Assembly (NCBI GenBank): GCA_028817755.1
Contig: JAPPPA010000194.1
Coordinates: 1 to 8,822 of the forward strand
Length of the DNA: 8,822 nucleotides
Direction: 5' to 3'
From: Gammaproteobacteria bacterium
GTDB lineage: Bacteria; Pseudomonadota; Gammaproteobacteria; JAPPPA01
How positions within the stretch are numbered: position 1 is the stretch's first letter; each line of letters begins with the position of its first letter. The notes under the pieces are model-generated. The model did no database searches. It had not been told where the DNA came from and was given only the letters and a program-made list of their open reading frames with translations. The position numbers and the translations under genes were made by a program. Shown one piece after another: positions 1 to 5,833 of the stretch.

Positions 1-1400
1 TCACCAAGCAGCTGATAGTCATCATGCCCCTTACCCGCAACCAACAAAATGTCATCGGCTTGAAGTTCTGCGGCCGCAGCAGCAATTGCTGAAGCACGGT
101 CATGTACAAAGCAAACCCGTTCCGGTTCTACAAAGCCAGCACGAATATCTTCAAAAATGACGTTCGCCGATTCACTGCGCGGGTTGTCATCCGTCACCCA
201 CACAAGGTGAGCATGTTTTTCTGCTGCCGCCGCCATTAACGGGCGCTTGCCTGCATCACGATCTCCACCACAGCCAAACACGCAAAGCACGCGCCCAGAG
301 GTAACGTTGCGCAAGCTTTCTAGGCTTGCAGACAACGCCGCAGGCGTATGTGCGTAATCAACCACAACGCGAGCGCGACCACTATCAAACAGCTCTAAGC
401 GCCCTGGTGGCGACTGAATATTTTCGAGGCAGCTAACGGCCTGCTCTATTGAAGCGCCCTGCGCGACCAATACCGCGGCTACCGCTAGCAAGTTATAAAC
501 GTTGAAATCACCCAATAGCGTAGTTTCAACATTATATGTTTGCCCCTGATAGCAAAGCTCAAACACCAAACCCGGTTGACGCTGCACGTTACGGGCTTGC
601 AATACCGCCTCGCCCAAACCGTATGTAATCACTTCCGTCGCAGCCGGTGCCGCGGCCGCTAGTTTCTGGCCGAATTTATCATCTGCATTTAACACCCAAG
701 CACGTGGTTGATATTCATCAAACAGCTTCTGCTTAGCTTCAGCGTAAGCCTCAACCGTGCCGTGATAATCCAAATGATCACGCGCCAAGTTTGTTAGCAC
801 CGCCACATCAAACTGCGTCGCAGCGACCCGCCCCTGATCTAAAGCGTGTGAAGAAACTTCCATCGCTACGTTCTGACACTCAGAAGCAGCAAAACCAGCA
901 AAATTCGATTGCAGCTCAACCGGAAACGGCGTGGTGAAAGCACCACGCTCTAACTGACCAAGCCGGCCTTTTCCGAGCGTACCCACCATGCAGGCATCTT
1001 GTTGAAGCTGCTGCCATGCTTGAAGAAGCAACCAAGCACAGGATGTTTTGCCATCGGTACCGGTAATACCAACCACCGACATTTGCGTGCTTGGCTCACC
1101 ATAAAAACGCGCAGCAATGACACCGACCATATGCTGCAAGCCGGGCACAGCCAACACAAAGGCACAGCTTAAAGCAGGTAACTCAGGGGCGTTATCAGCC
1201 GGCTCCCAAAGCACGGCAATAGCTCCGGCCTCTACCGCTTGCTCGGCAAAAGACAAGCCATGCGGACCACCAAAACCGGCTAAAGCAATGAATAATGCGC
1301 CCGGCTGAACGTCGCGGCTATCTGTAGCAACAGCCATCACTGCAAGATCCGGCACATCCACAGACAACAAGCCTTCTAGCAATTGAGGTAACTGTTTCAT
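1..1400 (-). CDS. murE: UDP-N-acetylmuramoyl-L-alanyl-D-glutamate--2,6-diaminopimelate ligase (MurE), 3' end missing
   Basis: Cytoplasmic Mur ligase that adds meso-diaminopimelate to UDP-MurNAc-L-Ala-D-Glu using ATP. I translated the minus strand from ATG 1400 to the window edge: 466 codons stay open with no frameshift. Visible motifs are the ATP-binding loop GTDGKTS (residues 114-120), MEVSSHAL (180-187), AEAKQKLF (220-227) with K223 in the place of the carbamylated lysine, FGCGGDRDAGKRP, the DAP-selecting motif DDNPR (404-408) and GKGHDDYQ near the C-terminus. The family is about 490-500 residues long, so roughly 25-35 residues lie beyond the left edge. The start overlaps the ftsI stop as TAATG, with GGAGG nine bases upstream (1410-1414). 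The loop has Asp where Asn is common in other MurE proteins. Identification is firm; DNPR argues for DAP rather than lysine as substrate. Confidence 0.97.
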   Translation of the reverse strand, partial: MKQLPQLLEGLLSVDVPDLAVMAVATDSRDVQPGALFIALAGFGGPHGLSFAEQAVEAGAIAVLWEPADNAPELPALSCAFVLAVPGLQHMVGVIAARFYGEPSTQMSVVGITGTDGKTSCAWLLLQAWQQLQQDACMVGTLGKGRLGQLERGAFTTPFPVELQSNFAGFAASECQNVAMEVSSHALDQGRVAATQFDVAVLTNLARDHLDYHGTVEAYAEAKQKLFDEYQPRAWVLNADDKFGQKLAAAAPAATEVITYGLGEAVLQARNVQRQPGLVFELCYQGQTYNVETTLLGDFNVYNLLAVAAVLVAQGASIEQAVSCLENIQSPPGRLELFDSGRARVVVDYAHTPAALSASLESLRNVTSGRVLCVFGCGGDRDAGKRPLMAAAAEKHAHLVWVTDDNPRSESANVIFEDIRAGFVEPERVCFVHDRASAIAAAAAELQADDILLVAGKGHDDYQLLG

Positions 1401-3169
1401 TAACCAGCACCTCCGTTTACAGCCAAGGCAGCGACGGGCAGATTCTTCTCTTCCGTACCGGCATCAGCAGGCACGTCCAACATGCGTAACGCGTCTGCCA
1501 TAACAACGGAAAACACCGGCGCCGCAACTTTGCCGCCGTAGTAGTACTCACCGCCCGGATCATCAATCATGACCACAGCAGCCAAACGCGGATTAGAGGC
1601 TGGTACAACACCGGCAAACAAGGCGCGATAACTGTCTTGGGTATAGCCACCCTTGCGTGAACTTTTACGCGCCGTGCCAGTTTTACCCGCCACGCGATAG
1701 CCAGGAATTGCAGCCAAAGGCGCAGTACCATCTGGCTTAGCAACCGCTTCCATCATGCGTAACACAGCTTCAGCCGAAGCCTCATTCACCACACGCTCTT
1801 CTAGCGGCGCGGCATCATAATGAACAATCGTTGGTAAGCGGCGAACGCCTTTCGCACCCAAGGTTGCGTAGGCCTGCGCCAGCTGTAACGTTGAGACAGA
1901 CAAGCCATATCCAAATGAAAGTGTTGCCTGCTCAATCGGCTGCCAATCAATAAAGTGCGGCAAACGGCCCGACTCTTCATTCGGCAAGCCTGTAGAAATT
2001 GGTGCGCCAAAACCGTAACGGCTCAGCGCCATCCACATATCAGCGCTGTCAAAACGCAGCGCAATTTTGCTAATACCAACATTTGAAGAGTGACGAATAA
2101 TATCGGCTGGCGTTAATCCGTCGCGGCGACGACCATCGCGCACCCAGTGCGCACCTAGTTTCCAGCGGCCGTTGTGGGTATCGATGACGTCTGCTTCCGC
2201 AACCAATTCCGCATCCAATGCAGCAGCCATTACTAAAGGCTTCATAGTTGAGCCCGGCTCATAGGCATCGCTAATGACATGATTACGCACCGCGTTCCAA
2301 TCCAGCTTGCTACGTACATGCGGGTTATAGGAAGGCAAGCTCACCATCGCCAACACTTCACCGCTAGCAATATCCAAAATCACCATATGACCGCCAGCGG
2401 CGTCATGCTCTTGCACTGCGCGTTTTAACTCGCGATACGCCACATATTGCAAACGGCGATCCAGCGTTAGCTCAAATGGCGCATCGGCGTCCACTTCCCA
2501 AGCCGCTTTATCCATTTCAAGCACGCGTCCATCACGAGCACGCTTGCCAATCTCTTGATAACGGCTACCGGCCAAAGCTTGATCAAAGCTACGCTCTAAA
2601 CCTTCTTGGCCTTTATCTTCTAGATTTGTAAAACCAAGCAATGACGCAGCCACTTCGCCAAGCGGGTAATAGCGTCGCCAAGCCGGCTCAATGCCCACAC
2701 CCGGCAGTTTCATTGCTTTGATCGCTTCAGCCTGCTGCGGCACCAAGTGACGCTTTAGTACTACAAAACGACGCTGTGTTTGCTGCAAACGCTTTACAAG
2801 TTCTTGCTCACTACGGCCGATCAATGGCGCCAAGTTAGCTGCCACCTTTTTCGGGTCGGCGCCAATTTGCTCCATCTGCCAAGGGTTGGCGTAAAGTGTT
2901 GGGCGTGGCGCACTTACCGCCAGAGGCTCACCATTACGATCAACAATTTTGCGACGCGGCTGATAGTGCTGTTGACGATAGCGGTACTGCTGGTCCGCCC
3001 AAGCTGCATAGCCATCACTAGCAACCACCTGCAGATGCGCAGCACCAAATACGCCCAAGCCCAAACCAAACAGCAAACCCGCCAACACCAAACGCTCACG
3101 CCACAACATGCGGCGAGTTTGCGCTGCGGTATCACGCGGCGTTACAGCAGCTTGTGGACGAGCCGCCAT
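1400..3169 (-). CDS. ftsI: Peptidoglycan D,D-transpeptidase FtsI (penicillin-binding protein 3)
   Basis: Class B penicillin-binding protein that cross-links septal peptidoglycan in the periplasm, working with FtsW and FtsQLB. The protein has 589 residues, almost the same as E. coli FtsI. It shows a short basic cytoplasmic N-terminus, one membrane segment at about residues 27-50, a pedestal/dimerisation region (with RKIVDRNGEPLAVS at 73-86), then the transpeptidase domain. The active-site motifs are complete: STMK with nucleophile S307 and K310, SSN at 361-363, and KTGTA at 496-500. The ATG at 3169 overlaps the ftsL stop (TAATG), with GGAGG nine bases upstream (3179-3183). Its own stop overlaps the murE start. 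This position between ftsL and murE is the standard dcw order. Confidence 0.98.
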   Translation of the reverse strand: MAARPQAAVTPRDTAAQTRRMLWRERLVLAGLLFGLGLGVFGAAHLQVVASDGYAAWADQQYRYRQQHYQPRRKIVDRNGEPLAVSAPRPTLYANPWQMEQIGADPKKVAANLAPLIGRSEQELVKRLQQTQRRFVVLKRHLVPQQAEAIKAMKLPGVGIEPAWRRYYPLGEVAASLLGFTNLEDKGQEGLERSFDQALAGSRYQEIGKRARDGRVLEMDKAAWEVDADAPFELTLDRRLQYVAYRELKRAVQEHDAAGGHMVILDIASGEVLAMVSLPSYNPHVRSKLDWNAVRNHVISDAYEPGSTMKPLVMAAALDAELVAEADVIDTHNGRWKLGAHWVRDGRRRDGLTPADIIRHSSNVGISKIALRFDSADMWMALSRYGFGAPISTGLPNEESGRLPHFIDWQPIEQATLSFGYGLSVSTLQLAQAYATLGAKGVRRLPTIVHYDAAPLEERVVNEASAEAVLRMMEAVAKPDGTAPLAAIPGYRVAGKTGTARKSSRKGGYTQDSYRALFAGVVPASNPRLAAVVMIDDPGGEYYYGGKVAAPVFSVVMADALRMLDVPADAGTEEKNLPVAALAVNGGAG

Positions 3170-3459
3170 TAACGCTGACCTCCGCTCAAGGAGAAGTTTA
3201 ATTTTTCAACTTTTGCCACCGGCACCATGCCGAGCAACTTACGAGCATCTCGGTCGACACGGGTTTGCCCTGCCCACCACGCATGATCAAGCTCTAGGCG
3301 CTCACGCTGCGCTGCTAACAAATCACCTTGTGCGCGCAGGTGGCGTAAGTCATTCACCAAAACACGGCTTTGATACGTGCTGTTGATAACCATCAGTGCC
3401 GAAAAAAACACTGCTGCAGACAGCAACAAAAACAAGAAGCGCGAAAGCCCTGCAGTCAT
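3169..3459 (-). CDS. ftsL: Cell division protein FtsL
   Basis: Small bitopic inner-membrane protein that forms the FtsQLB complex and helps activate FtsWI at the septum. It has 96 residues: a short cytoplasmic tail, a membrane segment at about residues 6-27 (RFLFLLLSAAVFFSALMVIN), then a periplasmic helical stretch rich in Leu, Arg and Gln that looks like a coiled coil, and a short tail. An in-frame ATG at 3477 would add six residues, but the ATG at 3459 gives the TAATG overlap with the rsmH stop and has GAGGAG eight bases upstream, so I prefer it. Sequence conservation in FtsL is low; the call rests on size, topology and its place between rsmH and ftsI. Confidence 0.93.
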   Translation of the reverse strand: MTAGLSRFLFLLLSAAVFFSALMVINSTYQSRVLVNDLRHLRAQGDLLAAQRERLELDHAWWAGQTRVDRDARKLLGMVPVAKVEKLNFSLSGGQR

Positions 3460-4385
3460 TACAACGGCTCCTCGCATTTCTCAGCTGCGCGCAAAACAGC
3501 ACTGCGCGCGCGCGTATTATTTTCTAACTCCTGCTCGCCCGCCTTTGTAGCCTTACCAACCAACTTAAGGCGCGCAGGCACTGCCGTAGAACGACCGAAG
3601 CCCGCTGGTTCGCCGCGGGCTTCGTCTCGCATAAAGCGCTTCACAATTCGGTCTTCCAAGCTGTGGAAACTGATCACGGACAGTCGCCCCCCGCCGCGAA
3701 GGACGGTGACGGCTTGCTGCAAGCCTTGCTCTAAATCCAGCAATTCTTTATTAATATGAATGCGTATTGCCTGAAAGCTACGCGTTGCCGGATGTTTATT
3801 TTTCTCACGCGTTGGCACCGCAGAATCAATTAGCTCAGCCAATTCCAGCGTACCCTGCAATGGTGCTTTTTGACGGCGCTCAACAATGGCTCGAGCAATC
3901 CGGCCACGAAAGCGCTCCTCACCATAAGTCCACAACACATCGGCAATGTCGTCTTGGCGCGCCCGATTAAGCCAGTCAGCAGCAGACTCGCCACGCGTGG
4001 CATCCATGCGCATATCCAGCGGACCATCACGCAAAAAGCTAAAACCTCGCTCTGCCTCATCTAGCTGCGGCGAAGAAACACCCAAATCAAGCAAGACACC
4101 ATCCACCTGGCCCAGCTTGTCGCGCTCAGCAATAGCATCTGCCAAGGTCGCGAAGCTGTTGTGCACGATTTCGAAACGCTCATCACCAGCAAACTCTCGT
4201 GCTGCGCAATCAATCGCCTCTACATCTTTATCAAAGGCTAATAATCGGCCAGACGCGCTTAACTGATTAAGAATGGCACGGCTATGCCCGCCACGGCCAA
4301 ATGTGCCATCCACGTAAAAGCCATCCGCCTTAATCGCTAAAGCGTCAACTGATTCATTAAGTAGTACGGAAATATGCGCGGACAT
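3459..4385 (-). CDS. rsmH: 16S rRNA (cytosine(1402)-N(4))-methyltransferase RsmH (MraW)
   Basis: SAM-dependent methyltransferase that makes N4-methyl-C1402 in 16S rRNA at the decoding centre. The 308-residue protein is of normal family length. Motifs seen: the SAM-binding DGTFGRGGHS (26-35), FDKD (51-54), DLGVSSPQLDEAERGFSF (100-117), DGPLDMRMD (120-128), the AIRIHINKEL stretch near 206-215, HSLEDRIVKRF (241-251) and the C-terminal RARSAVLRAAE. The start shares one base with the mraZ stop (TAATG). There is no clear Shine-Dalgarno sequence, only GGGG seven bases upstream, which suggests translational coupling to mraZ. The variable segment at residues 254-264 contains a strong DNA inverted repeat, listed separately. 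Confidence 0.98.
   Translation of the reverse strand: MSAHISVLLNESVDALAIKADGFYVDGTFGRGGHSRAILNQLSASGRLLAFDKDVEAIDCAAREFAGDERFEIVHNSFATLADAIAERDKLGQVDGVLLDLGVSSPQLDEAERGFSFLRDGPLDMRMDATRGESAADWLNRARQDDIADVLWTYGEERFRGRIARAIVERRQKAPLQGTLELAELIDSAVPTREKNKHPATRSFQAIRIHINKELLDLEQGLQQAVTVLRGGGRLSVISFHSLEDRIVKRFMRDEARGEPAGFGRSTAVPARLKLVGKATKAGEQELENNTRARSAVLRAAEKCEEPL
3468..3473 (-). promoter_or_regulatory. Shine-Dalgarno sequence of ftsL
   Basis: GAGGAG on the minus strand lies within the last codons of rsmH, eight bases from the ATG at 3459. It decides for the shorter FtsL start over the in-frame ATG at 3477, which has no comparable site. Confidence 0.75.
3596..3624. repeat. Perfect 10-bp GC-rich inverted repeat inside rsmH
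   Basis: CGAAGCCCGC at 3596-3605 is exactly matched by GCGGGCTTCG at 3615-3624, with a nine-base loop. In the rsmH mRNA this would be a stable hairpin over codons 254-264, in a part of RsmH that varies between species. No T-run follows, so it is not a normal intrinsic terminator. It lies about 135 bases before the ftsL start. Whether it has a role is unknown. Confidence 0.7.
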
Positions 4386-4864
4386 TATTTCGCCCCACGC
4401 ATCGCATCAGAAGGCTGCGCACCCATCTCCTTAGCTAGGCGACGAGTGTTCGCAAAGTATTCATCATAAATCGTCGCATCCCAGATCTGCACTTGAGAGC
4501 CACGACCCAGCATCACAACTTCATCGCCAATATCAGCCGCTTCACGCAAGTCTTGAGGAATGACCATGCGCCACTGACGATCAAGACCCAAATCAGTACT
4601 GTGATCAACCGCACGGAATTGCGTGATCTCTACGTGCTCATCGAAAGAACCGCGATCTTCAAGATCTTCTGCAAAAGCGTCATGCTCATCCGGCAACCAC
4701 AACACTAGGCAATCCAGCTTGTAATGCAGCGCGCATACAACCTGACGGTCCCAGTCATCGCCCAAGGCAGACACATAAGACGAACGATAGCGGCTAGGCA
4801 GCGCTAGTCGCTTCTTGTCGTCTTGTTTTACGCGGGTTAAGCCGCGAAGCCTTAGTGATGTCAT
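4385..4864 (-). CDS. mraZ: Transcriptional regulator MraZ
   Basis: DNA-binding regulator of its own dcw operon, with two SpoVT/AbrB-like (SWIM) half-domains that assemble into rings in known MraZ proteins. The 159 residues include two DxxxR motifs, D15-R19 followed by LALPSRYR, and D95-R99 followed by MVIPQDLRE. The usual form is DxxGR; here the glycine is Lys in the first (DDKKR) and Trp in the second (DRQWR), so this is a divergent member. I chose ATG 4864: the segment RLRGLTRV (5-12) then aligns with the usual N-terminal FRG of MraZ, leaving a five-residue extension. A TTG at 4873 is also in frame, but neither start has a good Shine-Dalgarno sequence. The stop overlaps rsmH as TAATG. First gene of the dcw operon. 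Confidence 0.93.
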   Translation of the reverse strand: MTSLRLRGLTRVKQDDKKRLALPSRYRSSYVSALGDDWDRQVVCALHYKLDCLVLWLPDEHDAFAEDLEDRGSFDEHVEITQFRAVDHSTDLGLDRQWRMVIPQDLREAADIGDEVVMLGRGSQVQIWDATIYDEYFANTRRLAKEMGAQPSDAMRGAK

Positions 4865-4916
4865 TTCTTGCAATTCAGGTAAGCGAACAACTATGGGAAT
4901 TTACTACTAATTTATT

Positions 4917-5056
4917 CCACTTAAGGTTTAGCTTATTACCTCAATGCAAGATTTCAACCACTTTTGTTATTAAAAAAACCACTTTTACCCCTCAAACGAA
5001 CTACAAACCCAAACGAACCCATGAAAATCAATGAGTTACAAAGTGGTTAAAAGTGG
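4917..5056. promoter_or_regulatory. Candidate MraZ operator cluster (AAAGTGG and TGGGT repeats)
   Basis: On the mraZ-sense (minus) strand AAAAGTGGTT occurs at 4986-4977 and 4965-4956, 21 bases apart, and a weaker AAGTGG at 4922-4917, 42-43 bases further on. On the plus strand AAAGTGG occurs at 5040-5046 and 5050-5056, exactly 10 bases apart, with another outside the cluster at 5183-5189. Between the two groups the minus strand has TGGGT at 5021-5017 and 5011-5007 and GGGGT at 4991-4987, again in 10-base steps. Known MraZ boxes are direct repeats with about 10-bp spacing: TGGGN with 5-bp spacers in E. coli and AAAGTG-type repeats in Mollicutes. Position and spacing fit MraZ autoregulation; binding itself is inferred. 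Confidence 0.6.
4930..4957 (-). promoter_or_regulatory. Candidate sigma-70 promoter for mraZ
   Basis: Minus-strand TTGAAA at 4957-4952 resembles a -35 box, with TAAGCT at 4935-4930 as a weak -10 box after a 16-base spacer. Transcription would start near 4923, about 60 bases before the mraZ ATG. The -35 box directly overlaps the second AAAAGTGGTT copy, so a protein bound there would block the promoter. The -10 match is poor; other start points in this AT-rich region are possible. Confidence 0.3.
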
Positions 5057-5192
5057 AGCCATTCGTCGGTTTTATGCCAAAAACAGCATAAACGGAGCTT
5101 TTAGGGATATTTGAGCGCTTAAAAAGCGAAGAAAATTAAGCGTAAAGCAAAGAGCTCCAGCAAAACTCACCTAAGAGGGATAAAAGTGGAGC
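5048..5192 (+). repeat. 12-base direct repeat flanking a 121-base spacer
   Basis: TAAAAGTGGAGC occurs identically at 5048-5059 and 5181-5192. Both copies contain the AAAGTGG heptamer, so this may be a duplicated operator with conserved flanks rather than a mobile-element boundary; no transposase or terminal-repeat structure is seen between them. Confidence 0.6.
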
Positions 5193-5196
5193 TCTT
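5150..5196. repeat. 10-bp inverted repeat downstream of gmhA (possible terminator stem)
   Basis: AAGAGCTCCA at 5150-5159 is exactly matched by TGGAGCTCTT at 5187-5196, with a 27-base loop. It begins 12 bases after the gmhA stop codon on the minus strand, where a terminator for lpoA-yraN-gmhA would be expected. The loop is long and the sequence after it on that strand (TGCTTTACGC) is not a clean T-run, so it would be a poor intrinsic terminator. The right arm overlaps an AAAGTGG motif, so a protein-binding site is an alternative. Confidence 0.4.
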
Positions 5197-5208
5197 ATTT
5201 AAAGCCTA

Positions 5209-5796
5209 TTAAGAAGCGGGATAAAGGCTCTCATCAATGTGGTCACACAATGCGTGAATAACCACCAAATGGATCTCTTGAATACGCGCAGTCACATTAC
5301 TCGGCACGCGAATTTCAACATCACCTTCACGGTATAGCGGCGCCATCGCGCCACCATCCTTACCCGTCATCGCTATCACGATCACACCCTTGCGATGCGC
5401 CTCATGAATAGCAGCCACCACATTAGGCGAATTACCACTGGTGCTCACTGCTAACAAAATATCTCCGGCATTACCTAGCGCAGAGACTTGCTTGGAAAAA
5501 ACTTCTTCATAACTGAAGTCATTCGCAATAGACGTTAATGTCGAGCTGTCGGTGGTTAAAGCAACAGCAGCCAAGGGCGGACGGTTACGTTCGTAACGAT
5601 TAAGCAGCTCAGAAGAAAAGTGCTGCGCATCACCGGCCGAACCACCATTACCACAAGTGAGAATTTTTCCACCCGCCTTTAGGCAAGCAACCATTTTCTC
5701 ACCAGCCTCAAGGATTGCTTCAGGCAACACTTCTTTCGCCGCCTGCTTAGCCTCAATGCTATCTATAAAGTGCTGTTCTATTCTTTGCGCTGCCAT
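5209..5796 (-). CDS. gmhA: SIS-domain phosphoheptose isomerase (GmhA/DiaA family)
   Basis: Predicted cytoplasmic isomerase converting sedoheptulose 7-phosphate to D-glycero-D-manno-heptose 7-phosphate, the first step of LPS heptose synthesis. The 195-residue protein is a single SIS domain: CGNGGSAGDAQHF (48-60), TTDSST (81-86), STSGNS (118-123) and RIQEIHLVVI (171-180). Residues E63 and H176 line up with the catalytic Glu65 and His180 of E. coli GmhA. DiaA, the E. coli DnaA-binding paralogue beside yraN, lacks the Glu, so an active isomerase is more likely here, although the gene position is that of diaA. It closely resembles the protein at this locus in Pseudomonas. I chose ATG 5796 over ATG 5820 because GGAG lies six bases upstream and the N-terminus then matches the family. 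It is the third gene of the lpoA operon, 37 bases after yraN. Confidence 0.85.
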   Translation of the reverse strand: MAAQRIEQHFIDSIEAKQAAKEVLPEAILEAGEKMVACLKAGGKILTCGNGGSAGDAQHFSSELLNRYERNRPPLAAVALTTDSSTLTSIANDFSYEEVFSKQVSALGNAGDILLAVSTSGNSPNVVAAIHEAHRKGVIVIAMTGKDGGAMAPLYREGDVEIRVPSNVTARIQEIHLVVIHALCDHIDESLYPAS

Positions 5797-5802
5797 ATGG
5801 CA

Positions 5803-5806
5803 CTCC
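5803..5806 (-). promoter_or_regulatory. Shine-Dalgarno sequence deciding the gmhA start
   Basis: Minus-strand CGGAG ends six bases before ATG 5796. The upstream in-frame ATG at 5820 has no such site, so the shorter start is preferred. Confidence 0.65.
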
Positions 5807-5833
5807 GACCTAATATCCATTCACTATAACTTA

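Larger units (their letters stand above)
4865..5208. other. AT-rich intergenic region upstream of mraZ
   Basis: This 344-base gap is the longest non-coding stretch in the window. It is clearly richer in A and T than the flanking genes. I find no credible ORF, tRNA or RNase P RNA in it. It holds the candidate mraZ promoter, AAAGTGG and TGGGT motif clusters, a 12-base direct repeat, and an inverted repeat just after gmhA. Small additional hairpins are seen at 5071-5092 (7 bp) and 5116-5128 (5 bp). The most likely role is control of mraZ and, through it, of the division operon. Confidence 0.8.

Noticed and set aside
929..948. 8-bp perfect hairpin with four-base loop inside murE
   Set aside because: About one such stem is expected by chance in a window this size, it lies in a conserved coding stretch, and no T-run follows.
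2780..3172. 130-codon plus-strand ORF opposite ftsI
   Set aside because: It lies wholly antisense to the well-supported ftsI frame and its product shows no recognisable domain.
3503..3514. Alternating GC run in rsmH (possible Z-DNA)
   Set aside because: Explained by consecutive Arg and Ala codons in the conserved RARSAVL segment; too short to argue for structure.
5021..5050. Nine-codon plus-strand ORF starting at ATG 5021
   Set aside because: Very short, no Shine-Dalgarno sequence, and it overlaps the operator-like repeats.
5071..5092. 7-bp AT-rich hairpin
   Set aside because: Weak stem likely by chance in AT-rich DNA, with no T-run to make a terminator.
4865..5208. RNase P RNA (rnpB), which lies near mraZ in Pseudomonas
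   Set aside because: None of the conserved rnpB core sequence is visible on either strand and the gap is too AT-rich.
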